Shown: positions 22,478 to 34,364, numbered from the stretch's first letter. The stretch: DNA of 64,000 nt from Channallabes apus (GCA_030522415.1 CM060109.1:28235392-28299391); one strand, 5' to 3'. Translations and numbers: made by a program. Notes: a model not told the origin generated them from the sequence alone.

Positions 22478-23270
22478 ATGTCTACCATTCAGCTCGTTCA
22501 GTGTGTAGAGTGCAGGATGTTTAGACATTCTTCCTCCGTCATTACTGATAATTTTATTTGTGATAGGTGTGTGTTAGTGAGCACTCTGACGGAGAAGATA
22601 TCAGCATTAGAGGAGCGCATCCAGACTTTAGAGAGTGTTAGAGAATGTGAGAGCAGCGTTATTCCCGTAGCGGACAGTCTGGGTGCCACAGGCGGAGATA
22701 ACCAGCCCCCGACTCCGGCATTAGAGCCCTCACAGCGGGGTGAGTGGGTGACGACTCGGCGGCATACTTGTTCAGCCAAAGCTAACGCTAAGGCTAGCCC
22801 ACCGGAGCACACCTCCTCTGCGCCTCACGTGTCCAACAGGTTTGCTCTCCTCAGTGATGCACCCGTTGAGAAACCTGAAAGAGCTCTGGTTATAGGAGAC
22901 TCTATACTGAGACACGTGAAATTAGCTAGACTTTAGGGGCTCCAGCGACAGTGGTTAGGTGTATCCCGGGAGCCAGAGCACCGGACATAGCAGGTAATCT
23001 TAGGGCTCTAGGACAGCACAGGTTCTCTAAGATAGTGGTACATGCTGGAGCTAACGATATACGCCTTTGTCAGTCAGAGGTTAGTAAGAATAACTTTTCA
23101 GAGGTGTTTAAATTAGCGAAGGCGATGTCCGATGAAGTAGTATGCTCTGGTCCCATCCCAATGAGACGTGGTGACATAGCTTACAGAAGGTTATGGTCGC
23201 TGAATCGCTGCGTCCATGTGGTGCTCCGAAAACAATGTGGGCTACATAGACAATTGGAAGACCTTTGAGG
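22478..23270 (+). pseudogene. L2-A ORF1: zinc finger, coiled coil, SGNH esterase
   Basis: The first frame (22478-22936) has two CX2C pairs (CVEC at residues 9-12, CDRC near 31) of a zinc finger, then a leucine-patterned coiled coil (LTEKISALEERIQTLE) and the start of an SGNH hydrolase domain with the nucleophile block GDSILRH. A frameshift at about 22935 moves the reading frame to 22951-23268, which carries the VHAGANDIR block (Asn block). The Asp-His block (DGVHPT) sits in a further frame at about 23296-23310, just before the hAT insertion. ORF1 proteins of CR1/L2 LINEs bind RNA and some carry this esterase fold. Confidence 0.8.
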
Positions 23271-23309
23271 GCAAAGCTGGCCTGTTAGGGCAGGACGGTG
23301 TCCATCCCA

Positions 23310-23317
23310 CTTGGGAA
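23310..23317. repeat. Left TSD of the 1138-bp hAT element
   Basis: CTTGGGAA here versus CTCGGGAA at 24456-24463: an 8-bp duplication with one substitution. Confidence 0.8.
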
Positions 23318-24455
23318 TAGGGTTGGGTATCGTTTTTTTTTTTTCGATACCGGTGCCAAATCGATACTTTGAAAACGGTACCGGTGCCAAAACGGTGCCT
23401 GAACCGATACTTTTAAGCCACAAAATTATAGTGGATGACTCAAGAATTAATTTTTATTGAGCAAAAAATTTTATGCTTAAAATTGAACAATATATTAAAA
23501 GTTTAAAGTATATATGAATATGTAAGCTTCAAAGTTTAGCAATTCTTTTGCAGAAATTTCACCATATTTGCCTTTTCTGTCAAAATATGATTCCTTTCCT
23601 GACTTATTGCCCTGCACAGGACATACATAGCCTTCTTTGCAATGATAAATGGGGTGACTGTTGTAGTACTACTAGTACTAGCTGGAAAGCCATAATTATA
23701 AAGAGAATCCATGTTACATTAGTTTTTTACAAATCGTTTGACTATTTGTTAGCATGAATGCAAGATTTGCATTTTGCTATTAACGTTACATTATCCTACT
23801 ACTAACCTGCGGAAAGTCTGTCGGCACCATAATCGGTGATTCCTTTTTGCTACAGTTGGTGTGACTGGGACTGAGGGTCGTCCACACTGATAGTGCCAGC
23901 TGTTGTCCACAAGAAAACACAGTGCCTCCGTCTGCTTTTAACTTTATTCCGTGTATTTATTCTGCTTTAAACTTTATTCCGTCTGCCCTCAAATGTTTCA
24001 TTAGATTTGTCGTGTTTCCGCCTTTACACGCACCTGCTGTGAAACATTTGCTGCACGTCGCGGTTTCGGAATCCTTTCTTGTGAAATACAGCCACACTTT
24101 CGACCGTTTAGTTTTAGGCATTTTAACGAGAGTTGTTTACTTTAGCATGCTAAGCTATCGGTAGACCGCCTGCTGCCGTCAGAGCGAGTGTAACGTTAGT
24201 TGCTGCATTCACGCACATCTCGGATGGTCTCTCATTTCCGGATGATTTGTGCTTTTAATTTCTTTAATTTAATCTAATAAACTATTAATCTACAAAAATA
24301 TATGAATCTGGAGAACAAATATTTCAATCGACAGTTCAGGCATTTAAGTGGCACCGAAATGAGGCACCGAAATTCGCGTTCTGTTTCGGTCCGGTACATA
24401 CCGGTTCTATAGGTACCGGTGCCGTCTTGGCACCGGTGTTCGGTACACAACCCTA
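23318..24455 (-). mobile_element. Non-autonomous hAT element (1138 bp) with BED-finger exon
   Basis: Inverted termini TAGGGTTGGGTA and TACACAACCCTA, followed inward by palindromic ATACCGGTGCC-type subterminal repeats at both ends, and an 8-bp target duplication: a hAT element. The interior keeps one coding remnant on the minus strand (23957-24121) but no catalytic domain. It sits in the end of L2-A ORF1. Confidence 0.88.
23957..24121 (-). pseudogene. BED zinc-finger remnant of a hAT transposase
   Basis: A 54-codon minus-strand frame from ATG at 24121 to a TAA at 23957. It reads MPKTKRSKVWLYFTRKDSET, then CSKC and, after a short loop, NTTNLMKHLR. The VW-F, CxxC and NTTNLxxHL pattern is that of the BED zinc finger at the N-terminus of hAT/ZBED transposases. 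The last zinc ligand and the catalytic domain are absent. The frame is intact over its length, which suggests a recent deletion derivative. Confidence 0.75.
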
Positions 24456-24599
24456 CTCGGGAAGGTGCTGCTCTCATTTCCTGTAGTATAGCTCATAGTC
24501 TCAGCGGTAAGTCATACTGTAGATTCCAAACATATTAGCCACATCACAACTCACCGTAGTGATAGACGCACACACATAGCTTGTCCTATAGAAACTGTG

Positions 24600-27557
24600 T
24601 CTGTTCCCCGAATACTGAGAAAAAAGAATAAATTTGTTAAATTTGCCCGAAACAATCTGATAACCAGAAAACCAGAAAAAGGCAAAATAAGTAGTCAAAA
24701 TCCATCTCTAAAGTTTGGACTACTCAACATTAGATCCCTTGCGCCTAAAGCACTTATTGTTAATGAAATGATCTCAGATTATTGCCTTGACGCACTCTGT
24801 CTCACCGAAACCTGGCTTAAACCAAATGAATATTTTGGTCTGAATGAGTCTACTCCGTCAGGATATTTCTATAAGCACGAGCCCCGTCTAATTGGTCGCG
24901 GTGGTGGTGTCGCCACTATCTACAATGATGTACTCACTGTTAACCAGAAAATAAGGCCCAGGTTTAATTCATTTGAAGTGCTTATCATTAATGTTGCACT
25001 AAATGAAATACGTAATAAACCCTTGCTATATTTTACCCTGGCCACCGTGTACAGACCCCCAGGGCCATATGGCGATTTTCTTAAAAAATTTGGACATCTG
25101 CTATCAGACCTATTGGTTAACTCTGACAAAGTGTTGATAGTAGGAGACTTTAACATTCATGTAGATGATGCTAACGACGCTTTAGCACTCACATTTATGG
25201 ATTTACTAAATTCCTTTGGGGTTAAACAAAATATAATTGGAGCAACTCACCGCTTTAATCATACGCTAGATTTAATTATATCCCATGGTATAGATGTCTC
25301 CAATATAGAGATCATACCTCAAAGTGATGATATCACAGATCATCACCTCCTGACATATACTCTACCCGTAGAACAGATTAGCTGTGTCTCCCCACGTTAT
25401 CAATCTGTTAGAAATATGAATCCCACTACTAAAGACAGATTCACAAGTAATCTGCCGGATCTGTCCCAATTTCTTATTAGATCCCTAAATGCAGATGATC
25501 TAGATGAAGTGACTAGCAGCATGTGCACTATTTTTACCAGTACATTAGACACTGTTGCTCCCATCAGATTAAAAAACGTCAGAGATAAAACACTTGTACA
25601 ACAGTCATACAGTACTCGCGCCCTAAAGAGAGCAACCCGTAACCTCGAGCGAAAATGGAGGAAAACTAAATTAGAAGTTTTTCGAATTGCGTATAAAGAC
25701 AGTATGTGCAGCTATAGACAGGCTCTGAAAAACTGCTAGGACTGAGCATCTTAGCCAACTGATAGCAAGAAACCAAAACAATCCCAGGTTCTTATTTAGT
25801 ACAGTGGCTCGCCTAACAAAACCTAAGATGCCCGCAGAGAGTATCCCATCACAGTTTAGAAGTGAAGACTTTATGGACTTCTTTAATGAAAAAATCAATA
25901 ATATCAGGAAGAAAATAATGGAGGTTCAACCTCTAATAGTATCTCACGATCCAATTCAGCCTATAGCTTCACATTTAGATTTTCACTGCATTACAGGTAT
26001 AGGACAGGAATATAGGACAGTATAAACTCATCACCTCGGCTAAATCAACAACGTGCCTGTTAGACCCAATCCCAACCAGATTTTTAAAAGAAGTGATGCT
26101 TACGGTTGGAGAGCCACTTCTAAACTTTATTAATTCTTCATTACATCTAGGTCACGTCCCTAAACCTTTCAAGTTAGCAGTTATTAAGCCGCTTCTTAAA
26201 AAATCTAATTTGGACGCGAATGAAATAACAAATTGCAGACCGATTTCAAACCTTCCGTTCATATCAAAAATAATAGAAAAAGTAGTATCAGCTCAAATAT
26301 GCACATTCTTGCAGGATAACAACATCCTTGAAGAATTTCAGTCAGGTTTCAGGCCCCATCATAGCACAGAAACTGCACTAGTTAAGATTACAAACGACTT
26401 GTTTTTAGCTTCAGACCAAGGCTGCATCTCATTGCTAGTCCTGCTCGATCTTAGTGCTGCATTCAACACTATAGATCATAATATTCTCATAGATCGCTTA
26501 CAAAATTATATAGGTATTCAGGGACAGGCATTAAAATGGTTTCGATCTTACCTGTCTGATCGCTACCATTTTGTAGATCTAAATGGAGAACCGTCTGGTG
26601 TAATGCCAGTGAAATATGGGGTCCCACAAGGGTCAGTTTTACGACCTCTGTTGTTCTCAATATACATGCTTCCCTTGGGTAACATCATTAGAAGACATGG
26701 GATTAGTTTCCATTGTTATGCTGATGATACCCAATTATATATCTCAACTAAACCAGACGAAATACCTAAGTTGTCTAGATTGTGTGTGTGCCCAGGACAT
26801 AAAAGATTGGATGACCAATAACTTTCTTTTATTAAATTCAGATAAGACAGAAATATTACTTATTGGCCCAAAAAACAGCACACAACAGCTTTCACAATTC
26901 AGCCTGCGCTTAGAAGGATGTACTGTTACTACCAGCTCAGCAGTAAAAGACCTGGGCGTAATATTAGACAGTACCTTGTCTTTTGAAAATCACATTTCAA
27001 ATATCACAAAAACAGCCTTTTTCCATCTTCGAAATATTGCTAAACTTAGGAACATCTTATCCGTATCTGATGCAGAAAAACTAGTTCATGCATTCATGAC
27101 CTCCAGACTGGACTATTGTAATGCATTACTAGGTGGTTGTCCTGCATCCTCAATAAACAAGCTTCAGTTAATCCAAAATGCAGTTGCCAGGGTTCTCACT
27201 AGATCCAGAAAATATGATCAGATAACCCCAATATTATCATCCCTGCACTGGCTACCTGTTCAGTTTAGAATAAATTACAAAATAGTATTACTTACATACA
27301 AGGCCTTAAATGGTTTAGCTCCCACATACCTAACCAGTCTTCTGATGCGCTACAATCCACCACGCGCCTTAAGATCACAAAGCTCCGGACTTCTGGTAGT
27401 TCCCAGAATTTCAAAATCTACAAAAGGGGGTAGGGCTTTTTCATATTTAGCTCCAAAGCTTTGGAATAGCCTTCCAGACAGTGTTCGGGGAGCAGACACG
27501 GTTTCTCAGTTCAAAAGTAGACTCAAGACGCATCTTTTTAATCTGTCATACACATAA
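24600..27557 (+). pseudogene. L2-A ORF2: AP-endonuclease and reverse transcriptase, broken
   Basis: LINE ORF2 polyprotein that nicks target DNA and reverse-transcribes the element RNA. The endonuclease domain (24600-25390) shows LNIRSLA, LTETWLK, GRGGGVA, YRPPGPYGDF, GDFNIH and TDHHLL. The RT (about 26100-26850) shows [33 protein letters not shown] and YADDTQL with the catalytic Asp pair. The C-terminal part has [27 protein letters not shown] and SSLHWLPV. Breaks: frameshift and stop at about 25735, frameshift at about 26010, frameshift at about 26780. Compared with copy C the breaks differ, so both decayed independently. Confidence 0.9.
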
Positions 27558-28270
27558 CTCATCCCATAATCTCATACTCCAGTACACCTATACCGAATGG
27601 CAACTACGCTAATTCTCCCCATCTGTTCTGTATTTCTCTACCCATCCCGAGGAATCGGGAGATTTTGCCAGCTTCAGTAGACAAAGGCCGACCCTGCGAG
27701 GTTCCTGAGGCATCCAGAGAAGGACCAGCTCCAGCTGGATTCAGCTTTATGATGGTTGGAGCTACACATGCTGCTCCTGTGCTTCCAGTGATCCAGACCT
27801 CATCTGCCCTCTGCACCTACTGACTCGTCCCTATGCTGTACTGGTCTTCATGTCAATTTAAATAATTTCTGTCATATTGAATTTTCACCTGCACAACACA
27901 CAAGATGTTATATCATTTCTATCTGTTATCGCCCAAATGAGGATGGGTTCCCTGTTGAGTCTGGTTCCTCTCAAGGTTTCTTCCTAATGCCATCTCAGGG
28001 AGTTTTTCCTTGCCACCGTCGCCGTCACGCTTGGCTTGCTCATCAGAGAAATTTCATTCATTCGTCTCATTATTATTATCTGGACATTTTTCTCACACAT
28101 CCACACTTCCAATTATTTTCTTTTCTATAATAATAATAATAATTATTATTATTATTATTAATATTATTTATTTATTTTTGTTAAATTTCTTTAATTTTTG
28201 TGAAGCTGCTTTGAGGCAATGACCATTGTTAAAAGCGCTATATACAGTAAATAAAATTGAATTGAATTGA
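27558..28270 (+). other. L2-A 3' UTR and (ATTGA)n tail
   Basis: Nearly identical to 59175-59907. It includes GATGGGTTCCCTGTTGAGTC and TCAAGGTTTCTTCCTAATGC, an (ATT)n stretch, and the hairpin-bearing end AAAGCGCTATATACAGTAAA before the (ATTGA)n tail. The conserved 3' end is what L2-type RTs recognise. Confidence 0.85.
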
Positions 28271-28499
28271 AAAAGTAGAGGTCTAGTTAATCGGTGACAA
28301 TCCAGAGCCCAGGCCAGGGAGCAGACAGACAGGCTAAACCAACCGTCTGCTAGCTGCATAGAGTCGTCACTCAGGGTTCACCTTATTGAGACTGTTTCTG
28401 TTCCCCGAGCTAAGCAAAAATGTAGAAAGACTCAGAAAGTCTGTTTTAATAATTTAATTAACATAAAGACCACAAACTCCGATCATACTGAATGCGCAG

Positions 28500-31340
28500 C
28501 CTCTGATCTGAAGCTAGGATTGTTAAATATTAGATCTCTCGCATCAAAAGCAGTTATTGTTAATGAAATTATCATAGATCAGGCATTTGATATACTCTGT
28601 TTAACTGAAACATGGGTTAAACAGGATGAGTATGTAGCTCTAAATGAAGCTAGTCCTCCTGGATACAGCTACATACACCAGCCTCGGTTAACTGGTAGAG
28701 GAGGAGGCGTCGCAGTTATTCATAATGATAATCTGTCTATCGTACAAAAACACGGACACAAATTTAACTCATTTGAAATTCTTTATAGTAACATAAGTGT
28801 ACTTAAGTATATTAAGTCAGCTCAGTCGATTCCACTAATTATAATCTACAGACCTCCAGGGCCGTATTCTGAATTTCTTAGTGAATTTGCGGATTTCATC
28901 TCAGACCTGGTCGTTTCTGTAGACAAAGCGTTAATTGCCGGGGATTTTAACATTCATTTTGAGAATACAGAAGACCCTCTGAGAACAGCATTTATGTCCA
29001 TACTGGACTCCGTAGGCGTAAATCAGTGTGTAGTAGGACCCACTCATAAAGCAGGTCACACTTTAGACTTAATAATATTTTTCGGATTAAGTATAAGAAA
29101 TGTATTCACAATTCCACTGTCTGAAATTATCTCAGATCACTATCTTGTCTCCATTCAATTGTGTCACAGTAATAATGTACGCACAGCACCGTGCTACCGT
29201 ATTAAACGTACTTTCACATCAACTACCACTCAGAGTTTTATCAGTAATCTCCCAGAGTTACCAACTTCGATTAGGTCACCGTCTGACCCCACAGAACTCG
29301 ATCAGGCGACTGAATATTTAGAGTCGACATTTCGTTGTACCTTAGATAATGTAGCTCCAGCTAAAAGAAAAATTATTAGATATAAGAAACTCGCTCCCTG
29401 GTATAACGATCACACGCGCACTTTAAAACAGACCGCTCGGAAATTAGAGCGTAAATGGCGTCAAACTAAATTGTTAGTATTTCAAATAGCATGGAAAGAG
29501 AGCATCCTGAACTATAGGAAAGCTCTTAGTGTAGCTAGATCAACGTATCTCTCCACTCTTATAGAAGAAAATAAAAATAATCCTAGATTTTTATTTAATA
29601 CCATAGCCAAATTAACCAGAAATAAGACCACTACAGAAATCTCCACAACAACATCATGCAATAGTGAGGACTTCATGAACTTTTTTAATAATAAAATTGT
29701 AAATATCAGGCATAAAATTGAGGCTTTGAAACCGAACAATGTAATTGATACAGATGTTAACCAAGCCATGTCAGACTCAAACCTAGAATACTTTACTCCC
29801 CTTGAAGAGAATGAACTAATTTCACTCATCTCTTCTGCAAATTCATCAACCTGTATATTAGATCCTATACCGACACATTTTCTTAAACAGATAGTACCAG
29901 TAATAACAGAACCGCTGTTGAGAATAATTAATTTCTCACTCAGCATTGGTTATGTTCCAAAATCTTTTAAATTAGCAGTTATCAAACCAATAATTAAGAA
30001 ACCTGACCTCGACCCCTGTCAGCTGTCCAATTACAGGCCAATATCAAACCTCCCCTTTATCTCTAAGATTCTGGAAAAGATAGTAGCAGAACAGCTATGC
30101 TCATATCTACATAGAAATGGCATACATGAACTGTATCAGTCAGGATTTAGGCCTCATCACAGCACAGAAACAGCACTCGTTAAAGTAGCAAATGACCTCC
30201 TATTGGCCTCTGATCAGGGTTGTGTAACTATGCTTGTATTACTCGACCTCAGTGCAGCTTTTGACACCATTGATCATGCTATTCTTCTTCACAGATTAGA
30301 AAATGTAGAGGAATTAAGGGTACAGCCCTTTCCTGGCTCAGATCCTATTTGACCGATCATTATCAGTATGTAGACTTAAATGGTGATTATTCTGCATGTT
30401 CTCTAGTGGAGTTTGGCGTTCCGCAGGGTTCAGTTTTAGGCCCACTGCTTTTTTCCCTTTACATGCTTCCTCTGGGCAACATAATCCGTAAGCATGGTAT
30501 TAGTTTTCATTGTTATGCTGACGACACACAGCTATAGGTCTCAACAAAACCTGATGAGAAAAACCATCTTACTAAAGTTGAGCAATGTGTGCAGGACATA
30601 AGAAATTGGATGCTAATTAACTTCCTTCTGCTTAATCCGGATAACACAGAAGTTCTAGTCATAGGACCGCATACAGCTAGAAGTAAAATCTTAGATCACA
30701 CCGTAACTTTAGATGGCCTTTCTGTTCCATCAAGTGCAACAGTAAAAGACCTCGGCGTGATTATAGATTCCAGCCTTTCATTTGAAGCTCATGTAGATAA
30801 TATCACCAGGATAGCATTCTTTCACCTCAGAAATATTGCCAAGATAAGAAATATATTGTCGCTAAACGATGCAGAAAAACTAGTTCATGCTTTTATCACT
30901 TCTAGGTTGGACTATTGTAATGCCTTACTGTCTGGTTGTTCAGTTAGGTGCATAAACAAGCTTCAGCTAGTCCAGAATGCAGCAGCGAGAGTCCTCACTA
31001 GAACCAGAAGATATGAGCACATCACCCCTATCCTATCTTCACTGCATTGGCTCCCTGTGAAATTTCGCATTGATTTTAAAATACTACTCTTGACATATAA
31101 AGCATTAAATGGTCTCGCGCCGCAGTATCTGAGCGAACTGCTAGTGTCTTACGATCCTACTTCGGTCAAAGGATGCAGGCTGCTTGTCAGTACCGCGTAT
31201 TATGAAAACTACAGCTGGGGGCAGAGCTTTTTCTTACAAAGCCCCAAAATTATGGAATAGTCTTCCAAATAGTGTTCGGGACTCAGACACAGTATCAGTG
31301 TTTAAGTCTAGGCTCAAAACCTATTTATTTAGCCAAGCAT
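28500..31340 (+). pseudogene. L2-B ORF2: endonuclease and reverse transcriptase, broken
   Basis: The first segment (to 30352) carries the endonuclease ([52 protein letters not shown]) and the RT palm start ([27 protein letters not shown]). A frameshift at about 30325 moves to 30349-30537 ([19 protein letters not shown]), where a TAG follows at once. The third segment (30589-31260) carries KDLGVIIDSSLSF and SSLHWLPVKF, then a further frameshift. The catalytic motifs themselves survive. Confidence 0.88.
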
Positions 31341-32351
31341 TTTTATAAATAGATTTGCCATAAGGTAAAGGAGCAGATCTGGGGGACTCATGGACGTAGA
31401 GTATTATGGTGAACTGGTATGTTTAGATGCTGTCTTCCTCAGTCTCATTTGATCACTCAGGTTTGTTGACGGTGAGGTGATTGTTTGCTTTACATCTCAG
31501 GGAGCCCTCATGTTTGTGTTTCCTTCTGGCTCTCCCTTTTATTTATGCTGTCATAGTCCTGCCGGAGTCCCTGCTTGCACTCTACAGTAAATATACATTC
31601 ACATTATACATTGTGACTGTGACCATACCTAATTGCAATCTCTCCTCCTCTTCTCTTTCTCCTCCTCTTTCCTCTCTTCCCCTGTCTCCCCCTTTCACTC
31701 TTTCTCTCTCTCTCTGTCGAGCTACACATGTCGTTCCTGAGCTGCCAGTGATCCAGACTCCCTCTGCCCTCCGGACCTGTCTGATCCATCCTGGTGCCCC
31801 GTTTCTGGTTGGAGGTCTCGTCGCATGGATGCCCCGTGTGTTTCTTTGAGATGCGTCTGGTGTCTGGGGATGATTCTATCTACTTAGAAGATGGTTCTGG
31901 CCTCGACTGGTGTTGTCAGCTGTTTCTCTGAGGACTTGACAATTCGATAGTTCAGGACTGGAACTTTCTACAAGTCTATCTGAGTCTCCAATAACTACTG
32001 GACTCCATTTTACATCAACTATTATAACATCAATTAACATCAACTATTATAGCTGAACCTAACACTTAACACTGTATAAATGCAGATAATTTCCTGCTAT
32101 CTGTTTCACCCAGATGAGGATGGGTTCCTTGTTGAGTCTGGTTCCTCTCAAGGTTTCTTCCTATTACCATCTCAGGGAGTTTTTCCTTGCCACTGTCGCC
32201 CTCGGGCTTGCTCACCAGGGACTATCTGAACATTTTGATTCATACACATTCACATTCCATACAAACTTAAATAATTCTTTTGATTGTGTAAAGCTGTTTT
32301 GAGACAATGTCAATTGTTAAAAGCGCTATACAAATAAAACTGAATTGAATT
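31341..32351 (+). other. L2-B 3' UTR
   Basis: Includes a pyrimidine-rich tract (about 31640-31720) and the L2 3' block before the (TGAAT)n tail. The open frame 31481-31849 is in this UTR and has no domain. Confidence 0.75.
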
Positions 32352-32356
32352 GAATA
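32352..32356. repeat. Right TSD of the L2 pair (GAATA)
   Basis: Partner of 22213-22217; BEL gag resumes immediately after it. Confidence 0.85.
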
Positions 32357-33903
32357 CGGGAAGTTGAGAGAAGACTTTATGAGAAGTAACGTTAATGTGT
32401 TAGTGTACACTGATAAAGACGAATGCAAACGCGATCAGGTCGCCTGCTTCGCATCTGAGATACAAAGCTGCACAGAATTCATGGCTAAGGTGGATCGCTG
32501 GATAGCGGACACCAAGGGCCACTCTATGACGTCGCGAACACGCGAAGACGACGTCTCGCCAGGCGACAGCGTGTCACAGATAACGGCAGCATCCAAGAGG
32601 TCCTCCTCATCATCTACAGCATCATTAGCTCGGCTAAAAAGGGCAGAATCCACTAGAGCAGCCCTGCTAGCTGAAGCAGCAGCCGTAGACCAACAGCAGA
32701 AGCTGGAAGAGCAGGAAGTAAAACTAAAGGCACAGAAAGAAAGGCTGAGACTCGATACGGAGCTCGCAAAGGCCGAAGCTGAAATAAATGTTTACTCCGA
32801 ATACATCAGCCGATCGCCCGCGAGAAAGAGCGCACTCATTGAATCGAGCAGCGCGTGCCCGAGCAGCGCGTGCCCGAGCAGCGCGTGCCCGAGCAGCGCG
32901 TGCCCGAGCAGCGCGCACCCTCACTTTTCCAACTCAAAATGCAACAGCCAAGCGCAGCCTGCAAAGGAGAGCGCAGTCACAGAATCGAGCAACGCGCACC
33001 TAAGCAGCGCGCACCCTACAGACTTGGAACACAATGAACACCGCGTGCCCACGGAATATCAAGAACACGCCTCGTGGCAGCCCGCACGAGAGTCACGCTT
33101 CGAGGCAGCCCGTTCAAGCGAGCCCATCAGTGTCAGACCTACAATAGCAAGCACTCAAGATTAATGTCCTATCCTAGACAATGAACAGTTATGTCAGAGC
33201 TTCGATACAGCACATTATCGAATGCCAACGCTCTACGGGGCAGCCCAGTCAGGCATGACCATGAGCTCAAACCCACAAATGACCAGTACCCCGAAGAAAC
33301 GTTCTACCCTTAACAACGAACATCCATGGCAGGCTCATCATGCAGTATGGCGTCAGCCACAACGCCAGGCAGATTCCCCAGGCGCGCTTGCAAGTATAAA
33401 TCAGCAACCGATAAGCACCTTAAGAAACCCATTTAGTATGACAGAATGCACTACTCAAGACAATGAATACTTACGTCAGAGGCTCTACACAGTAGGGCTC
33501 CAGGTGCACCGTCAAGCAGAGCTCACAGAACTGCTCGCGAGAAGCCACATGCTGTCAACCTTGCCCCAAAGCAACATTCCTCCGTACAATGAGGACCCGT
33601 TTAAATTCTCATCCTTCATGATATCCTTTGAGCGTTTCGTTGAATCCAAAGCGGACAACGACGTTGAAAGGCTGTCCTATCTCAAACTCTTCACCACAGG
33701 CGAACCCAAAGAACTTGTAGCGAGCTGCATGAACATGACAGATGGCTACCCAAGAGAAAAGAAATTGTTGCACGATAGGTTTGGTAACGAACTAAAAATT
33801 GCAGCAGCATATAAGCAAAGAGCAGCTAAGTGGCCAAAAATAAAACTGGACGACGGAAGGGCGCTAAGTGCCCTCTCCTCGTTCCTGACAACCTGCCAAA
33901 ACG
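32357..33903 (+). pseudogene. BEL gag, middle part
   Basis: Continues the gag frame after the L2 insertion: GKLREDFMRS, a region rich in charged residues with a long coiled coil (KLEEQEVKLKAQKERLRLDT), then a repeat-coded low-complexity stretch (32850-32925). A stop at 33164 is followed by a frame from about 33222 with NEHPWQAHHAVWRQ and the conserved capsid-like block YNEDPFKFSSFMISFERFVE plus KLFTTGEPKELVASCMNM. The second frame runs into foreign sequence at 33905. BEL Gag forms the particle in which reverse transcription occurs. Confidence 0.85.
32850..32925 (+). repeat. 15-bp tandem repeat in BEL gag
   Basis: Five near-perfect units of GAGCAGCGCGTGCCC. Because the period is a multiple of three the frame is kept, and the units encode a Ser-Ser-Ala-Cys-Pro repeat, with related single units at about 32985-33015. 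Confidence 0.92.
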
Positions 33904-33904
33904 C
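33877..33904 (+). repeat. Left copy of a 28-bp direct repeat bounding the mosaic insert
   Basis: Begins CCTCGTTCCTGAC and ends CCAAAACGC; repeated exactly at 34365-34392. Confidence 0.93.
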
Positions 33905-34364
33905 GCAACCCCCCCGGTCGCATGATAAGAATGCGCACAACGCCCGCCCCCCATAGGTCACATGATAAAAACGCGCACAACCCCCTAGTATTGAGCCCTA
34001 GTATCTATACTTCTACTCAAGTAATGAATGTGAATACTTTTGACACCACTGGTCATGTGTGGTACATACCGCATCATGGCGTCTATCATCCTCAAAAGAA
34101 TAAACTAAGGGTGGTTTTCGACTGTGCTGCCAGTTATCAAGGAGTGTCACTAAATAGTGAGCTCCTACAAGGACCAGACTTAACAAACTCACTCATTGGC
34201 GTGCTCACACGCTTTAGAGAAGAAGAGATTGCCATGATGGCAGACGTAGAAGCTATGTACTATCAAGTGAGAGTCCCCGAGAAGGACACAGATCTGCTGC
34301 GCTTCCTATGGTGGCCGAATGGAGATGTGAACCAAGATTTAGTTGAGTATAAAATGGTAGTTCA
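33905..34364 (+). other. Mosaic insert in BEL gag: hAT MITE end joined to a copy of BEL RT
   Basis: 33905-34051 is the reverse complement of one end of the hAT MITE family seen at 15848-16441, down to the exact terminus CACCACTG. 34052-34364 is a second copy of BEL RT sequence, matching 35932-36244 base for base in length (313 bp) with few substitutions. It interrupts gag; the 28-bp direct repeat flanks it. The joint between hAT end and GTCATGTG is what a hAT insertion in the RT of another BEL copy would look like. Confidence 0.9.

Larger units (their letters stand above)
22218..28270 (+). mobile_element. L2-clade LINE, copy A (near full length)
   Basis: A non-LTR retrotransposon with 5' UTR (22218-22477), ORF1 (22478-23270), a short linker, ORF2 (about 24600-27557) and a 3' UTR ending in (ATTGA)n at 28258-28270. 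ORF2 is almost identical to copy C (52979-59907) but ORF1 is unrelated in its first half and only distantly similar in its esterase domain. A hAT element (23318-24455) splits the end of ORF1. L2-clade assignment rests on motifs such as [23 protein letters not shown] and ILSSLHWLPV, typical of fish L2/CR1-type RTs. Confidence 0.92.
28271..32351 (+). mobile_element. L2-clade LINE, copy B (different subfamily, 5'-truncated)
   Basis: Starts without ORF1 just upstream of ORF2 and ends in AATAAAACTGAATTGAATTG followed by AATA (right TSD at 32352-32356). It shares the element plan and the 'gatgggttcc...ttgagtctggttcctctcaagg' 3' UTR block with copies A and C, but its coding region is clearly diverged from theirs. 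It lies tail-to-head directly behind L2-A. Confidence 0.9.

Noticed and set aside
32788..33037. Alternative Arg/Ala-rich and Gln/Pro-rich frames over the gag repeat
   Set aside because: Out-of-frame readings of the 15-bp tandem repeat; the gag frame is supported by its neighbours.
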